Origin: Ilyonectria destructans | Taxonomy: Eukaryota > Ascomycota > Sordariomycetes > Hypocreales > Nectriaceae | Length of the DNA: 64,000 nt | NCBI GenBank assembly: GCA_020740775.1 | Contig: JAHEWK010000006.1 | Span: 1,550,001-1,614,000 of the forward strand | Direction: 5' to 3' | Shown here: positions 10,776 to 22,908 of the stretch, piece after piece | Layout: each line of letters opens with the position of its first letter | Numbering within the stretch: the first letter of the stretch is position 1 | Notes under the pieces: model-generated | What the model was told of the DNA's origin: nothing | The model's input: only the letters and a program-made list of their open reading frames with translations | Database searches by the model: none | Position numbers and translations under genes: made by a program

Positions 10776-12695
10776 ACAACTCAGGCAAATGCAGCGGCGA
10801 TGAGGGCAAAAGCGAGAGGTTGGACCGGCTGATGCTCTTGCCATTGGTGATGCTTACTTTGAAGACTCCATTGCTAATTTGCAGGATACCACTTGCCGTG
10901 GTTTCTGATTGGGCCAAGTTGACGGCGATGACTTCACTGCGCACTTTTCTCCACTGAGATGCGTGGACTTGCACCGACTTGGACCTGCACCGAAGCGGTC
11001 TACGATGCTGCAGCATCTGTACATTGTTCTACTTTATCCATGAATGCGGATGTTGGGTGTCGACGTCGTTAGCATAGCATTAGGGAGCAGTGTTCGTTGT
11101 GCAAGTTCTGTACACAAAAATTGACCAACTGCCGTCAATGCTGCATGCTTTGTGACACCGTGAACAAAGAGAAGCCAGTGTCTACATAATTGGCAATGAA
11201 ATGGGGCTTGCAGAGAGTACCCAGTGAAGTTTTTGCACATGAAGCTGAAGGGTACTCATTTGCACACTCAAACCGGGATGGTCAAAGTCCGAGAACCGCT
11301 ATTTGCACGCATGAGTACATGCCCCGATCCCTCAAGATAATTATCAACAACGCACATAATGCAGTAGTTGGAAATGTAATTATTTTTAGTGTTTACCCCC
11401 TAATAATCATTCATTTATTTAAGAGGGGAAGGGACTTGGTCCTGTGTGCGAACCGCAATGCTCAAAATCCCCCTCTCACTTGTCTGTGTACCTGAATGAG
11501 TCAACTCCGTTCCAAGACAGGGAGCAAGACACAAAAGTTTTGGCTAATTGAGGCATTCTGATGGCTGAGTGCTTTGACATTTGCCTTCCGAAACTTTTCT
11601 CTTGTCCCGATAGATGTCGATCCTCTTCTTTGGGTTCATGGTGGAAATGCTCCCCACTTGCAAGTTACCATTCCAACTGCGGACCACTCAACTGCAGGTT
11701 ACAGCACCAACACGTAATGAAAAGGGAAAAGAGACTTTCGATAACGGACCGAGCTCTGGAATTGATACCCTCTGCATAGTTTCAGTCGTCTTCCTAGCGA
11801 TGTTGCGCGATTGAACCAACAATTGAACCAACATTTGCAGCGCTCCAGGGTGAGCGGGTCTGTGTTCAAGGCCAAGGAGCTACCGCCCAACAGTATCCGA
11901 CAGACAGAAGGGTATTTCGGATAGCGCGCATGACAAGCCGTAGCGAGCCAGGGTGGGCAAGAACAATACTAAGAATTTCCATGTGGCGTAGGTATGACTT
12001 GAGCATGGGTATGCTCCCAGCTTGGCACCAGCCATGGTTCACTGCTGGGGAGCGTAGTGTGGGTTGCATGAGTCTTCAAGCGCAGGAGCTGGAGAAAATT
12101 CCTACGACTTCTTTGATGCTGATGTATGTTTGTTGACCGACGAGTTCCGTTGCATTACCTCAAATTGAGGGCTGAATCTTGCAATGCGCAGAGGTCCCGA
12201 CAGAGACGACAAGACATCGAGACAAGTTGTGTTACGAAGAGGCCTCTCATTTGAGGCGTCTCAGTTCAGGCGACAAATCACTTCTCTGCGCCTTCATTAG
12301 CGCCGCCTCAAATCATCACCACCACCTTCCATCCATCTTCTGGAACGCAAATAAGCTTGGCTTCCACGAGAAGGGCCGCCACCAACAATCTACATGTGCC
12401 AAATCGGGCGAATTCCTTGCATGGAAGGCATCCCTGGCCCAATCGAGGATTTTTTTAGGCGTGGATCGGCGCGGGCTTGCACTTGGGGCCCGTCGTGTTG
12501 GTACCATATCCTGGCTCCGTGCAACAACAATATGAAAGGCTTAGTATTGTTCTTCGCCACAACCCCAACTCACTGTCCCGATTGGGCCACGACGCTGTTG
12601 GGCGTACAATACGCAATGAAAGCACGGGTACTGACACGGGAATATGAAATGATGCATGGAAGGTGCCTCCCTGGACAACTGAGGTGAGAAGGGGA
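10776..12695. other. Intergenic region without recognisable genes
   Basis: About 1.9 kb between the U2 promoter area and the S53 protease promoter. Only short ORFs (at most about 140 codons) are present, with no motif I recognise and no splice-linked series. Nothing points to a transposon. Confidence 0.45.
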
Positions 12696-12701
12696 TATAA
12701 A
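12696..12701 (+). promoter_or_regulatory. TATA box of the S53 protease gene
   Basis: TATAAA in the context ggggatataaagagc, 114 bp upstream of the chosen ATG. It is followed by a CA-rich leader (caacgacatctcaacaacc) typical of highly expressed secreted fungal enzymes. Confidence 0.5.
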
Positions 12702-12809
12702 GAGCAGCAACGAACCGGAGTGGTAGTGAAGCAGGAGCACAACGACATCTCAACAACCAGAGGCAAAGACTTTCAACACCATCCTTTACAAACAAACCCT
12801 AGTATCATC

Positions 12810-14901
12810 ATGGTGCTCAAAATGCTGAGATACAGCGGCACGATCCTTGCCGCGATGGCGACCATGGCAATGTCGAGCCCAGTCGTCGTCGAGTCTTTGG
12901 ACGAGACGCCCGCGGGATGGGAGGAGGTCAGCTCTCCTGCCCCAGGAAAGCTCATCAAGCTCTCCATCGGGATGCAGCCAGAAGACCACGAGCGATTCGA
13001 GCGCACTCTCTACGAGATTTCGGATCCCTCTCATGCGAACTACGGCAGGCATCTCTCACGCGACGCAGCAAAGGCCCTCCTCAACCCGTCCCAGGTGGCT
13101 ACGGAATCTGTCAAGCGCTGGCTCTCCGACGCTGGCATCGCCGACCGCGCAATCGACGACGACGGCCAGTGGATCCATATTCGAACCACTGTCAGTCAAG
13201 CTGAAGGCCTGCTTAGTACCCGTTTTGGTGTCTTTGCTCGAGATGATGAGCATGTGGTGCGAACGCGGGAGTACTCTGTCCCCGGAGAGGTCCGCGACCA
13301 CATCACATCCATCCAGCCGACGACCTTTTTCCACAGTCTGAAGAAGTCCCGAAAGATCAAACGTTCCGCCCCATACTTGGCGAAGAAAGGACCGAGCAAG
13401 GAAAGGAGTGCCAACTACGGGGACCCGGTCGATCTGGAACAGTGCAAGGTGGAATTAACACCTGCCTGTTTGCGAAAACTGTACAAGATGCCTGCGAATA
13501 CCTACCCGACAGCTCACCGCAGAGCGCTCTATGCCATTGCTGGCTTTAACGAGGTAAGAACATGGCCATATGCCGTCAGTTTCCTCAAATATTGCAGACT
13601 GACGATAATGCAGCAAGCGGCGCAATATGATCAGCTCGAAGAGTTCCTCCGAAGGTTTGCCCCCGATCGACAAGGAACCGGATTTTCCGTCTCCCTTGTG
13701 AACGGTGGACAAAATCTTCAGGGAGAATATCCCAGCGGAGAAGCCAACTTGAATATCCAGTACGCTGTTGCACTGGCCGACCAGGTCCCCGTGCAATTCA
13801 TCTCTGTCGGAGGGGAAAACCACGACTTCAACACGGACCTTGAGTAAGTTTCCAAAATTTGGCCGATGTTGGCTGTGACTGACCAGTTTTGCAGCCTGTA
13901 TGATTCAACTGAAGCGTGGATTGAGCCCTTCCTTGAGCTCACCACATACCTGGTCAACCTGGAAGATAAAAAGCTGCCTCAGGTCATCTCAATCTCATAC
14001 GGGGTAACGCAGTCGGAACTACAGGCTTTGAGACCAGGCTAACACAACATCTAGATAAATGAGCAGCACGTCCCCAAAAGCTATGGCAAGCAAGTCTGCA
14101 ACATGTTCGGTCAATTGGGCGCCCGCGGAGTCTCTGTCGTCGTCGCTGCAGGCAATCTTGGCCCTGGAACGTCTTGCCTGTCCAATGATGGTAAAAGCAA
14201 AACTAAGTTTCTCCCTGGCTTTCCAGCAGCATGTCCATATGTTACCTCGGTCGGTGGTACCGAGGGAAACAGTCCAGAAGTTGCATCCTACATGTCCAGC
14301 GGCGGCTTCTCGGAGTATTGGTCTCGACCGTACTGGCAAGATAGCACCGTTTCAACCTATCTGAAGAAGTACGGGGCAAAGTGGAAGGGCTACTACAATC
14401 CCAAGGGGCGAGCGTACCCGGATGTTGCAGCACTGGCGTGGGGCCACCAGATCATGAACCATGATGTTCAGGAGACGACCGGAGGAACTAGGTAAGTCGA
14501 GCACGCCATGTCGCCACAAGTTGTTGGACACGCCAGACTGACGAGCCTGCAGCGCCGCATCCCCTGTCTTTGGGGCCATGATTGCCCTTATCAATATTGA
14601 ACGCTTGAAGCAGGGAAAACGCCCGATGGGATTCCTCAACCCCTGGATCTACCAGGTTGGCAGGATCGGTTTTACAGAGTAGGTTTACAACTTTCCAACC
14701 TTCGTACCTTCGAGTCTAGGTCACCGCTAACATTTTATTAGCATTACTGAGGGTAAGTCGGTCGGCTGCCAGGGTACAAGCATCTGGGGTCTCCCGTCAC
14801 CCGTGATCCCGAACGCAGGATGGGATGCCGTCAAGGGATGGGACCCAGTCACTGGCTGGGGAACTCCGCGGTTCAACAAGCTCCGAAGTCTTGCCACCTA
14901 G
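12810..14901 (+). CDS. Secreted S53 (sedolisin/tripeptidyl-peptidase) family protein with altered active site
   Basis: Inferred exons: 12810-13553, 13614-13843, 13895-14003, 14055-14491, 14553-14678, 14742-14901, giving 601 residues. The Met at 12810 starts a signal peptide (LRYSGTILAAMATMAMSSPV). It is preferred to an in-frame upstream Met at 12663, which lies before the TATA box. The pro-domain runs to about residue 200 (SDPSHANYGRHLSRD, then TTFF). The catalytic domain follows, with GTSAASPVFGA (nucleophile Ser507, codon split by intron 4) and the calcium-site segments FTDITEG and GWDPVTGWGTP. The general-base motif E-x3-D reads GEANLN (Glu291, Asn295), and the oxyanion-hole motif SGD reads AAGN (Asn395). 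Family members normally cleave at acidic pH outside the cell. With both Asp positions replaced, activity is doubtful. Intron 1 (60 nt) is in frame and open, so a retained form would add 20 residues. Confidence 0.9.
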
Positions 14902-16486
14902 GGACGTCGTGAACGAAGGGGCCGAGACAGGGAGCCATAGTGCAGGACATCATCCGGGGACTTGGGGATGCGACTTGCTCCTGGCCAGATTCCGAGCAGA
15001 TACATCGAGGGCTTCATGAAGAGCCTGTCTATGAAGATGCTTCTCTACCTCCTACGATTAAAGCAAGCGCGCAAACTAGTAGATCATTCCGTAACTGTAC
15101 TGTCAGACAAAATTGCTACTCTATAAAATATTAATCTCCTGATGCAGAAGACGAGTCTTGTCCCTTGTCTGAATTGAGGAGAAACATGACATCGGCCTCT
15201 TGACAAAGCTATGACTGCGCATCAGCGCCAAGCCTCCAGGGTTCGCCGCCAGAACCGTCACCCCTGCTTATCCTAAGGCCGGGTTCCTGACATGGATTGC
15301 CTTCCGGGGATTTGGTTCCTGGAATTTGAGCATCGCGGTGCAGGGGTTTGGTACTCTGGCCGGGACGAAGGAGAATGCTGTTGAAAGGGGGATGAATTTG
15401 GTGTTTGACACTTGCCTTTGAAACTGAAGTGAGCGGGTTTCCGCATCGAGTGAACCTGACGCTATGCAAGGGGAAGATTCTCCGTGGGTTTCGTCGGTTA
15501 GAAAAGAAGACATGGTCACAATGAAAAGCAATTCGTGCAGCCTGGATAAGTAATGCTATGCTTAGTCCAGTTAGCAGATCAACCACAGATTGGCTTCTGC
15601 AGGTCTTCTCAAAAGTAACGTTATCGCTCGTGTACGCGAGCAAAATGGAGTCCACGGACTCCGTAGTTATTGTCCGTACCTTACAGGGCACCAACAACAC
15701 AGACACCGGGATGCTCCCAGCGTCGGGCCGGGGTAGGTCGTGGCTGGTTATTTCCGCACCGGGAATGCATGGGTGCCACCGGACATGTTTCGGTGGCCTC
15801 TTCCCTCTTAGTTCCCTCTGTCCAAATTCTTGTGGCCGAGAGAGAGATGGGCCCATTTCTTCGTGTGAGGGAAGAGGCGGAATTGGGTCCGACTGGGTTG
15901 GCTGTGGTCCCGTGGAGATGAGATCGGAGCCTCTGCAGATGGTGGCTGTCTCGGTTATTAGGACGGGACGCCTTTTCTTTCCCATTGAAGAAATCAGACG
16001 CCCTGGGCTCTTGGCCTTCTCAATTCGGCTTCCTTATGACCAGGTGCCTTCCCCTCGGTACTTTTCCCCTTGAATTGGGAGACGGTTATCCGATGTCAGG
16101 CAAGAAACGAGTTGTGTTTTCCTGAGACTGCCATAATAGTCGATCATAACAGCTCTAAACTTTAGGGGGATTAGGACTTGTTTATTTACTGGTGGTTGGA
16201 CTGTTATTTTGTGGCGATGTCGCAAATGAAGATCCTGGTGGGTTGTATGCAGGAGGTGCTTTAGTATGATTACAGTGATTGAAGGAGACTCAGGGTATTG
16301 CGAGCCTGTGTTTGCTTTTCCCCTGACAGCTGAATGGTACATAGCCGAGTGCGCCTTCAATGAAAATCCCATCCTTTTTGGGAGCCGACAAAACAAAATC
16401 GCATCCGTTTTCCTCCGCCAGACGCCCAGTTTGTTAGTAGTAGGACTGGTATCAAAGTCATATGGGTTACTCCTAGATCCATTCCG
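14902..16486. other. Intergenic region without supported genes
   Basis: It contains overlapping ORFs, the longest at 15209-15985 minus (258 codons) and 15558-16073 plus (171 codons). Neither shows a motif, a signal peptide or splice continuation that I can defend. The protease 3' UTR probably occupies the first 250 bp, which includes an AT-rich tataaaatattaat stretch. Confidence 0.4.
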
Positions 16487-18031
16487 TTATCGCTGGATGG
16501 TCACTTCTGTAGTGCGGACAATTCCCGCCTTGAAGGGGCCATCGCCGAGTATCATCTCCTCGCTTCCGGATCGATTTCCGCCGTCAGAACTGTCGTTCTT
16601 GTAGAAGGTGGTCGTGACACCGGTCCCGCCAGCCGCAACGCCATCGCCCTCGAGGCGCCGGTCGCCAAGCTCGAAGTCGTTGTTGCGCGAGAAGTTGGAG
16701 ACGTTGCCTGGGGTACGCCCGCCCTCTGTTAGCCGCCGAGAGTGTGCGCCGTACGAGCGATTGCCGTAAGGGGTCGAGTTGTAGTAGGAGGACAGCTTGA
16801 GTGCTTTGCTCACGAGGGGCTTTAACGAAGGGGCGCAGGCGGCGATCATGCCAAGATTCAGTTGGAGGCTGCATTTGGTCAGTTAAGTTAAATGGTCGAG
16901 GGTTACGGGAGGAACTTACAATCCCCAAAACTGGATCCATTGGTTGCTATTGGTAGTAAATTAGCATGAGATTATTGTAGAGGCAGAGAAGCGCAAACTT
17001 ACAAGGACTTATCCGTGTCTGTTGCGAAGGCGATTTGGAAGACTGCCTTCAGGATACCCATCACAACGGCCCTGTCACGTCGCGAGTTAGCACTGTGACG
17101 TCCTAAGCGTAGAAAGAGTAGATAAAAAACGCACATGTATCCGAGACTAAGGATGCCAATAAGGTATAAACGGGTTCGAAGCTTCATTTGGAGCGTCCAG
17201 ATGATCGGTACGGGGAAGGTCGCGAACAGGACATCGGTGAATATGTTGAACGCTATGCAAGTCAGCAATTAATCCTCCTAGAAGATGGGAAGCGAAAAGA
17301 CGAACAAGTATTGATGAGGGAGAACTGGATGAAGAGAGTTAACGGATAACACTTTCCGTCAATGCGAGTGTCCCAGTGCGCGGCCATGGGTTGACAGTGG
17401 AGAAAAAAGGTCATCATTCCCATGAAGCTGTATGCCGAAACGAAGACTGATGATTGTTAGTACGTTAGAGACCCTCTGCGGATTGTCTTGACGCCCCGTA
17501 GAATTTAGGAAATCATGGAAAAGTGTCGTGGAGAGACCCACCGATGCTCGACCACAGAGACCAGAAATACCATTTACTCTGGCTAAGTCGTAGCAAGTTT
17601 AGGGCAATCGAAATCTTGAGCAGAGCCATCGCGCATGTGGCAGAGATGATGGACTGCCAGAAACCGACTTTCTGGAATTCGATGTAGTCCAGCTCTTCGA
17701 TCGTAGCCCTATGTCGTCCGAGGCCGTGAAACGACTGGAGAACGAAGATGAGCCATCCGATGAAGGCGCATAGCTAGAAGAGAACAAGTCGTAAGCACCG
17801 CCATTTTCTCTAACCACCCGACAGTAACGTTGGCCAACTTACCCCCGAAGCCACCATGGTCCAGTCATCTCGCCCGGCAGCCTTGACCATTCCCAGTCGC
17901 ACGTAGAGTCGTAGGCCAACAGATGTTAGTGCTAGGAAGTGAAAGGTCGTCGTGACGGCGAGGATTCGACCCAAGTTGCTCTCTGCCGCAGTCGCCGGGT
18001 CGAGCACGACGACTGAGCCCGAGTTCGACAT
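16487..18031 (-). CDS. Pth11-like integral membrane protein, fungal rhodopsin-domain family
   Basis: Inferred exons: 18031-17843, 17773-17542, 17446-17306, 17252-17135, 17071-17003, 16946-16920, 16868-16487, giving 385 residues. Seven hydrophobic segments are visible, among them ILAVTTTFHFLALTSVGLRL, LCAFIGWLIFVLQSF, MALLKISIALNLLRL, YSFMGMMTFFLHCQP, FNIFTDVLFATFPVPIIW, LYLIGILSLGY and FWGFLQLNLGMIAAC. The conserved W-D-x-x-I-x-G-K-C stretch and the FNIFTD motif between segments place it in the fungal rhodopsin/PTH11 group. These are plasma-membrane proteins, some of them linked to surface sensing in plant pathogens. The cytoplasmic tail is Ser/Gly/Asn-rich. Exon 6 is a 27-nt micro-exon. The third-intron donor (GTTCGT) is weak but is the only one giving the right phase and length. 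The ligand is unknown. Confidence 0.85.
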
Positions 18032-21000
18032 TGCGATGGTCGATTCGTCAACTATTCAGATACCAAGATCAACCAAGACCCGGTAAGCTGGTTCGTGAAG
18101 GGCCTGCGAATGGATCCCGTACACAGACCCAGTGGGATGGTTCAGAATAGGAGAGGGCACCCTTTTGAACGCTGATCGTTGAGAAATCGATCTACGGGAA
18201 TGCGAGGCACAGCACTGACATGTCAGAGGGGGCTCCAGTATTCCACCCTTACAACCCAAATGGACGCCGCGAGAAACATGCACCCTCATGTGCCGTGCCA
18301 TGCCATGCCATCACGCGTTGCCACTGTAGTACCCGTCTACCGCCTGCCCAGTTTCTTCACCTCCTGTCCTTGTCGAGACGCTCTAGGGAACCGTTGCTTT
18401 CTTTTGCTAGACATGGCCCGTTTAGGTCGGACGTCTTGGGTCATAGACGAGGACATATGGTACAAGGATCCGACGACAAGAGCACGAGTCGGCGTATGAA
18501 CAATTCTAGAGAACCCAGCTCGATTGCAACATTGCCCGGCGACTGGGTCTGGTTGAGGGAGTTCTAAAGCCCGAGTCTCAGAGGCGACTGCAGGCCCAGT
18601 GCTGTGGGCCTGGCGCCAGGCACACTGTTGGTCAATGCTGGGAATCTAATGCCGATTGACAGGGGGATCCAGGAGAGGCGGAATACTCCTGCAGCTGGAG
18701 GGAACTTGGCACAGGATTCACACCCTGGGTCGTGTCAACAGCTTCAACTCGACTGGGGCATAGTGCCCTTGGGAGTGTCAGGATATGCAAGCCTATGGTC
18801 TCTGTTGCTAGTGAAACCCGGTGCCGGCCATGGCAGCCAAAGAATGCGCGAAGTTGTTTATGAAATGTTATATATAAAGTCAAGTTTCGCAGCTGTAAGT
18901 GCTACTCTGCCCGGCAGAATTAAGCAGTCAGTGCGAGACGCCTTACGCACAGGCGTGAGCTCGAGGTAGGAGAGAGACGGGAATTGCGGGACGGAAGACT
19001 CAAGGGTCCACTGCGGACGCTACCTCCCGTTCTCCGTGTGGATGCCAGCAGGGCAGAATCGACTCTCGTACCCTGGCTGCTGGATGGCCTGATTTTTGTG
19101 AATCTCCCAAACTCCTTCTGGCCAAGTTGAGGGTCGACGATCATGGAGGCTGGGTGATGCTCATACTAGGGCCGCGGACTGGCAAGTAGGAGTTGAATGC
19201 TACGAATGCCATGGTCTGACTCTATCTGTGAACAATTGGGACGTTAGGAGGGCTGGCGGCATCTATCAGATTCAGATTGCTCTCATCATACACGAGCAAT
19301 GAGAAATATGGGAAGGCGAGCAAAGCCTACAGAGAGTGGTGAGACTTTTGCATCTCGGCTAGAGCATGTCCTACAGAAGAACATCGCTTGGCTGGCAGCC
19401 TGGCCCGCAATTCTTAGCTCTAACTTGTCTCCATCTCCACCCTAAGCACAGGACCGTCACCCCCTTGTCCTTATGATTTACCGGTAACGGGATGGCTTGG
19501 CTCCACACTTGACGTCAAGCTTGAATGAATATATGATTGGTCAAATCACAATTGCTCCGAGGGGGAGGTGAGGTGATTGTTGCTGTGAGGTGTGTCAGGC
19601 GGAGGTTAAATGTGCCAGGTTGTGAACGGTGTGAGATTCATCTGAACCGTTCTTGCGCTTGAGCATATGGGATGATACACTTCTATTGACTCGGACTTTG
19701 AAGTCCTGCGCCTCTCGATGATCTCAACGCTTGTATGCCTTGCATTGCGTGTCTTATTTACTAATAAGTGCTTACAGCGTACAAATGTGTTTCTTTGTGG
19801 ATTTATCGTGGACCACTATAGCATGTTTCTCGGCACCGACTGACTTCCAGCTTGACGGACGAGCGTGAAATGTGAGGGAGACCCAGTCTAGTAAGTCGGG
19901 CTATCGTCAAATATAGGATAGGTTTATGCGGCGACTAGGGGACTGAGGATAAGTGGCCGGAAAATTGACAGACAGGCCCTATTAGGTCCCGTAAAGAATG
20001 CTAAATGACAGGAAACATGAGAATGGCGCTATATTCTGTCGTTGCAAGCGACGGTTGACGGCCCACCACGACTACTACACTGGTACCAAGTGCTGACTCG
20101 ACTTGGGGCACCCGGTAGAGACCGAACCGGAAAACCCCGCTGGATGGCACTGTCGTAGTCCCCCAAGGTTCTATCGTCAAGGGATGTTCCTCAATGGAAG
20201 CTTGATCCCACGTGGGAGACATGACGGCGTGCATGTCAAAGCCGTCAAGTGTTGCTGGGTGCGTCAGATTGACAACAGAGCGATATTATGTCAAGGTTCA
20301 AGGTTAACGTGGACTGTCGAGATGCTCCACTGGGACTCTAGACAGAGATGTAGGTCTATAGATAGACATTAGAGCGTACCCGTATTGGAGTCCGCAGGTC
20401 CGGAAAGCGGGACTTACCACGCCTCGGCAGGCACCCCCTTTTGCTAAGGGAAACGTGCTCACGAACAGTCAATACATTGATTGGAAGCGCTCTAGTCGTA
20501 CCATTGCCTGATATTCCTGTCCCTGGCCTTGCTAGAGGCCTCAATTCACACCGGAAGAGTGACGTTGAGGAGTGGTGGGCATGATGGGAATCCACAAGCC
20601 ATGGGGTAAACTCCCGCTATTGACGCCACCCATGCAGCCCGGACGCGCTGGAAGATGAGCCGAAAGAGGTGTGGGGAGGAATATTGGTCCAGAAAGCACC
20701 GAATTGGAGCGTTTTGCATGCCGCATCTGGGCTGTTGATGGGCAAGAGTTGTCACCGTGAGGCAATCAAGCTGATAAAAGGCGGACCCCGTAGCCACAGT
20801 GGTCTAGTATAGGGCTGGAATTAGTGTTATGCTCAGTGCGCGGGATGCGCAGACCAGCGGTTCTAGCGGTGGAGTCCCGCCTGAGCCCCCACAAGGCAGC
20901 CCCTAGAGGTAAATTTACGGGGCTTAGCACGGGTACGGGCTACGGGAATTAGCACCTGGAATTAGCACCTGGAACTGGTGGTGCTTCAGCATGGCCTCCT

Positions 21001-21279
21001 GGCAATGTAAATTAATTATCCATCTAGTCCACCGCCAATGCCTCCTCTCCGGCGGACTAACAACTGCAAGCCAGGACATGGCGCCAGGGAGTACATTGGA
21101 CTATCCCATGAACAGTTCCGTTACGTGCGCTTCTGACTGTCCTTTTGCTTGCCCATGCCTGCGCGCCACGCGGCACCGAGTCTTGGCTCTTCAGGAACCC
21201 CCGGATGAGTTGATGAGATGACACGTCGACGGTGGAGTCCACCCTCTCTTACGGACTGGCATTGCAACCTACTTTGTAG
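18032..21279. other. 3.2-kb gene-poor region
   Basis: No supportable gene: every ORF is under about 125 codons and none shows a family motif. The only small repeat I notice is a 13-bp direct duplication, ggaattagcacct twice in tandem, near 20945-20970. Base composition looks ordinary, without the extreme AT-richness expected of RIP-mutated transposons. Confidence 0.4.
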
Positions 21280-21287
21280 TATTTAAA
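21280..21287 (+). promoter_or_regulatory. TATA-like element of the FAD oxidoreductase gene
   Basis: TATTTAAA, 140 bp upstream of the ATG at 21420. It is the best TATA candidate for that gene. Confidence 0.35.
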
Positions 21288-21419
21288 CGATGCCGTCGAC
21301 GCCTCGTCGCTCGGATAAGCCTTTGCTGGCCCATCGACCTTGTTTCCGTAGGATCGTATCAGTCACTTTTTCTGGGTCCCAATCTTTACCCGCCATTCGT
21401 TTACGCAAACTAATTCATC

Positions 21420-22908
21420 ATGTCGCTCGCAAAGTCCATCGTCAAATTCCTGACCATCGCCGCCCTGGCGACCGCTGGCAAGTGCACTCTTGAGAAGGAT
21501 GTTGTTGTCATTGGTGGAGGTGCTTCCGGCTCTCACGCTGCATTCCGCCTCCGCGAGGATTACGACAAGAGCATCCTCTTGATTGAGAAGCGAGACCATC
21601 TTGTAAGTCGCCCCTCTTCCGCACGCCCCGTGCATATATGCCATGTCCTAACCAACACTTAAGGGTGGCCATGTCAACACTTATGACGCCGCTTCAGGCA
21701 ACAGCTACAATTACGGCGTCCAGTCGTTCGTTGATGTCCACGGTGCCGCTGAGTTCGTCAGTGAGCGCCTTGGTGTTGAGACTGCGGCTCCTGGCCGCAC
21801 CTCTACTACTACCCGCTACCTGGATTTCACCACCGGCGAGGATGTTGTTTACAGCGCCCCTACTTCTGCTCAGTTGATGGCGGCTCTTGCTAAGTATGCT
21901 GAGATCTGTGCCCAGTACGAGGACAAGCTTCTGCCCAGCTTCTGGGATTTCTGGGCGCCCGAGGACATCCCCGATGACCTGCTCCTCACCTTCAGCGACT
22001 TCGTCGAGAAGTACGAACTCGAGGCCCTCGTCCCTACACTCTTCAAGGTTACTGGAATGGGTCTCGGAAACGTTTCTAACGTCCTGACAATTTGGGTCAT
22101 GCAAGCCTTCGGTGGCCCCATGGCCCGATCGTTCCTTGGCACCCAGTCCACTTTCGTCCCTGCTTCCGGCCGCAACCAGGACATCTACGATGCCTTTGCT
22201 GAGAAGCTGGGCGAAGATGTCATGTACTCCGCAACTATTGTGAGCGCCAAGCGTTCTGACGAGGGCGTCCTGCTCACCGTTAAGAACAACAACAACCAAA
22301 CCGTCACCGTCAAGGCCAAGCGTCTGCTCCTTGCCATTGAACCCACCGAGAGCAACCTTGCACCCTTCAACCTGGATGACGAGGAGCACGCCGTTTTTGA
22401 CAAGTTCTCCTACTCTGCCATCGGTGCCGGCATTGTATCCAACCCGAGCCTGCCCACCGGGTACTCTCTAAACAACCTGCCCGCCGCTGCTTCTCCCAAC
22501 AACTGGCTTGTCCTCCCCGAGCTAGACTTTACGGCCCGCTTCGACTACATGGGCACTGAAGAAGGCGAGGGCCGAGATTACTTCCGTGTTCTGGTTATCG
22601 GTGACGGCAACCTCGACAGCACCGGCGCTAAGGAGCTGGCGCAGACCAACTTCAACACTCTCATCAAGGCTGGCGCCATTGACACCCCCGACTCTTCCGA
22701 GTTGGAGTTTGTTGCCTTTGCCGAGCACGGCCCCATGCACGCCCGCGTGTCGGCTGATGAACTCAAGGACGGCTTCATCCAAGACCTGTATGCCCTTCAG
22801 GGTCTCCGATCCACTTGGTGGACCGGTGGTGCCTGGTTTGCCCAGTTCCAGACTCACCTTTGGTGGTACAACGACATTCTCATTCCCAAGCTGATCGAGA
22901 ACATGTAA
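21420..22908 (+). CDS. Secreted FAD-dependent oxidoreductase (flavin amine-oxidase-like)
   Basis: Exons 21420-21602 and 21664-22908 are joined in phase 0 and give 475 residues. Residues 1-20 form a signal peptide (SIVKFLTIAALATAGKC). The dinucleotide-binding fold follows directly (DVVVIGGGASGSHAAFRL, GxGxxG, with acidic IEKRDHL at the end of strand 2). The intron splits this from GGHVNTYD, the second FAD-contact motif shared by flavin amine oxidases and phytoene-desaturase-like enzymes. The rest matches the fungal single-copy secreted group often annotated as beta-cyclopiazonate dehydrogenase or amine oxidase (AFGGPMARSFLGTQSTFVP; HARVSADELKDGFI). Substrate is unknown. No secondary-metabolite genes adjoin it, so a role in cyclopiazonate synthesis is not supported. 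Codon use is strongly C-ending, suggesting high expression. Confidence 0.8.

Noticed and set aside
14671..14750. Apparent loss of the calcium-ligand Asp in the S53 protease (ENITEG reading)
   Set aside because: Choosing the donor at 14679 (GTAGGT) gives GA+C, so the motif is DITEG and the calcium site is intact. Only the two catalytic-site substitutions remain.
15209..15985. 258-codon minus-strand ORF
   Set aside because: No motif, no signal peptide, no plausible splicing partner, and an overlapping 171-codon ORF on the other strand. Could be chance, so not listed as a gene.
18032..21279. RIP-inactivated transposon as the cause of the gene desert
   Set aside because: Base composition is not strongly AT-skewed and no long repeats or transposase-like phrases are visible.
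21420..22908. Cyclopiazonate or other secondary-metabolite cluster around the FAD oxidoreductase
   Set aside because: No synthase, prenyltransferase or cytochrome P450 gene is nearby. The enzyme stands alone between gene-poor regions.
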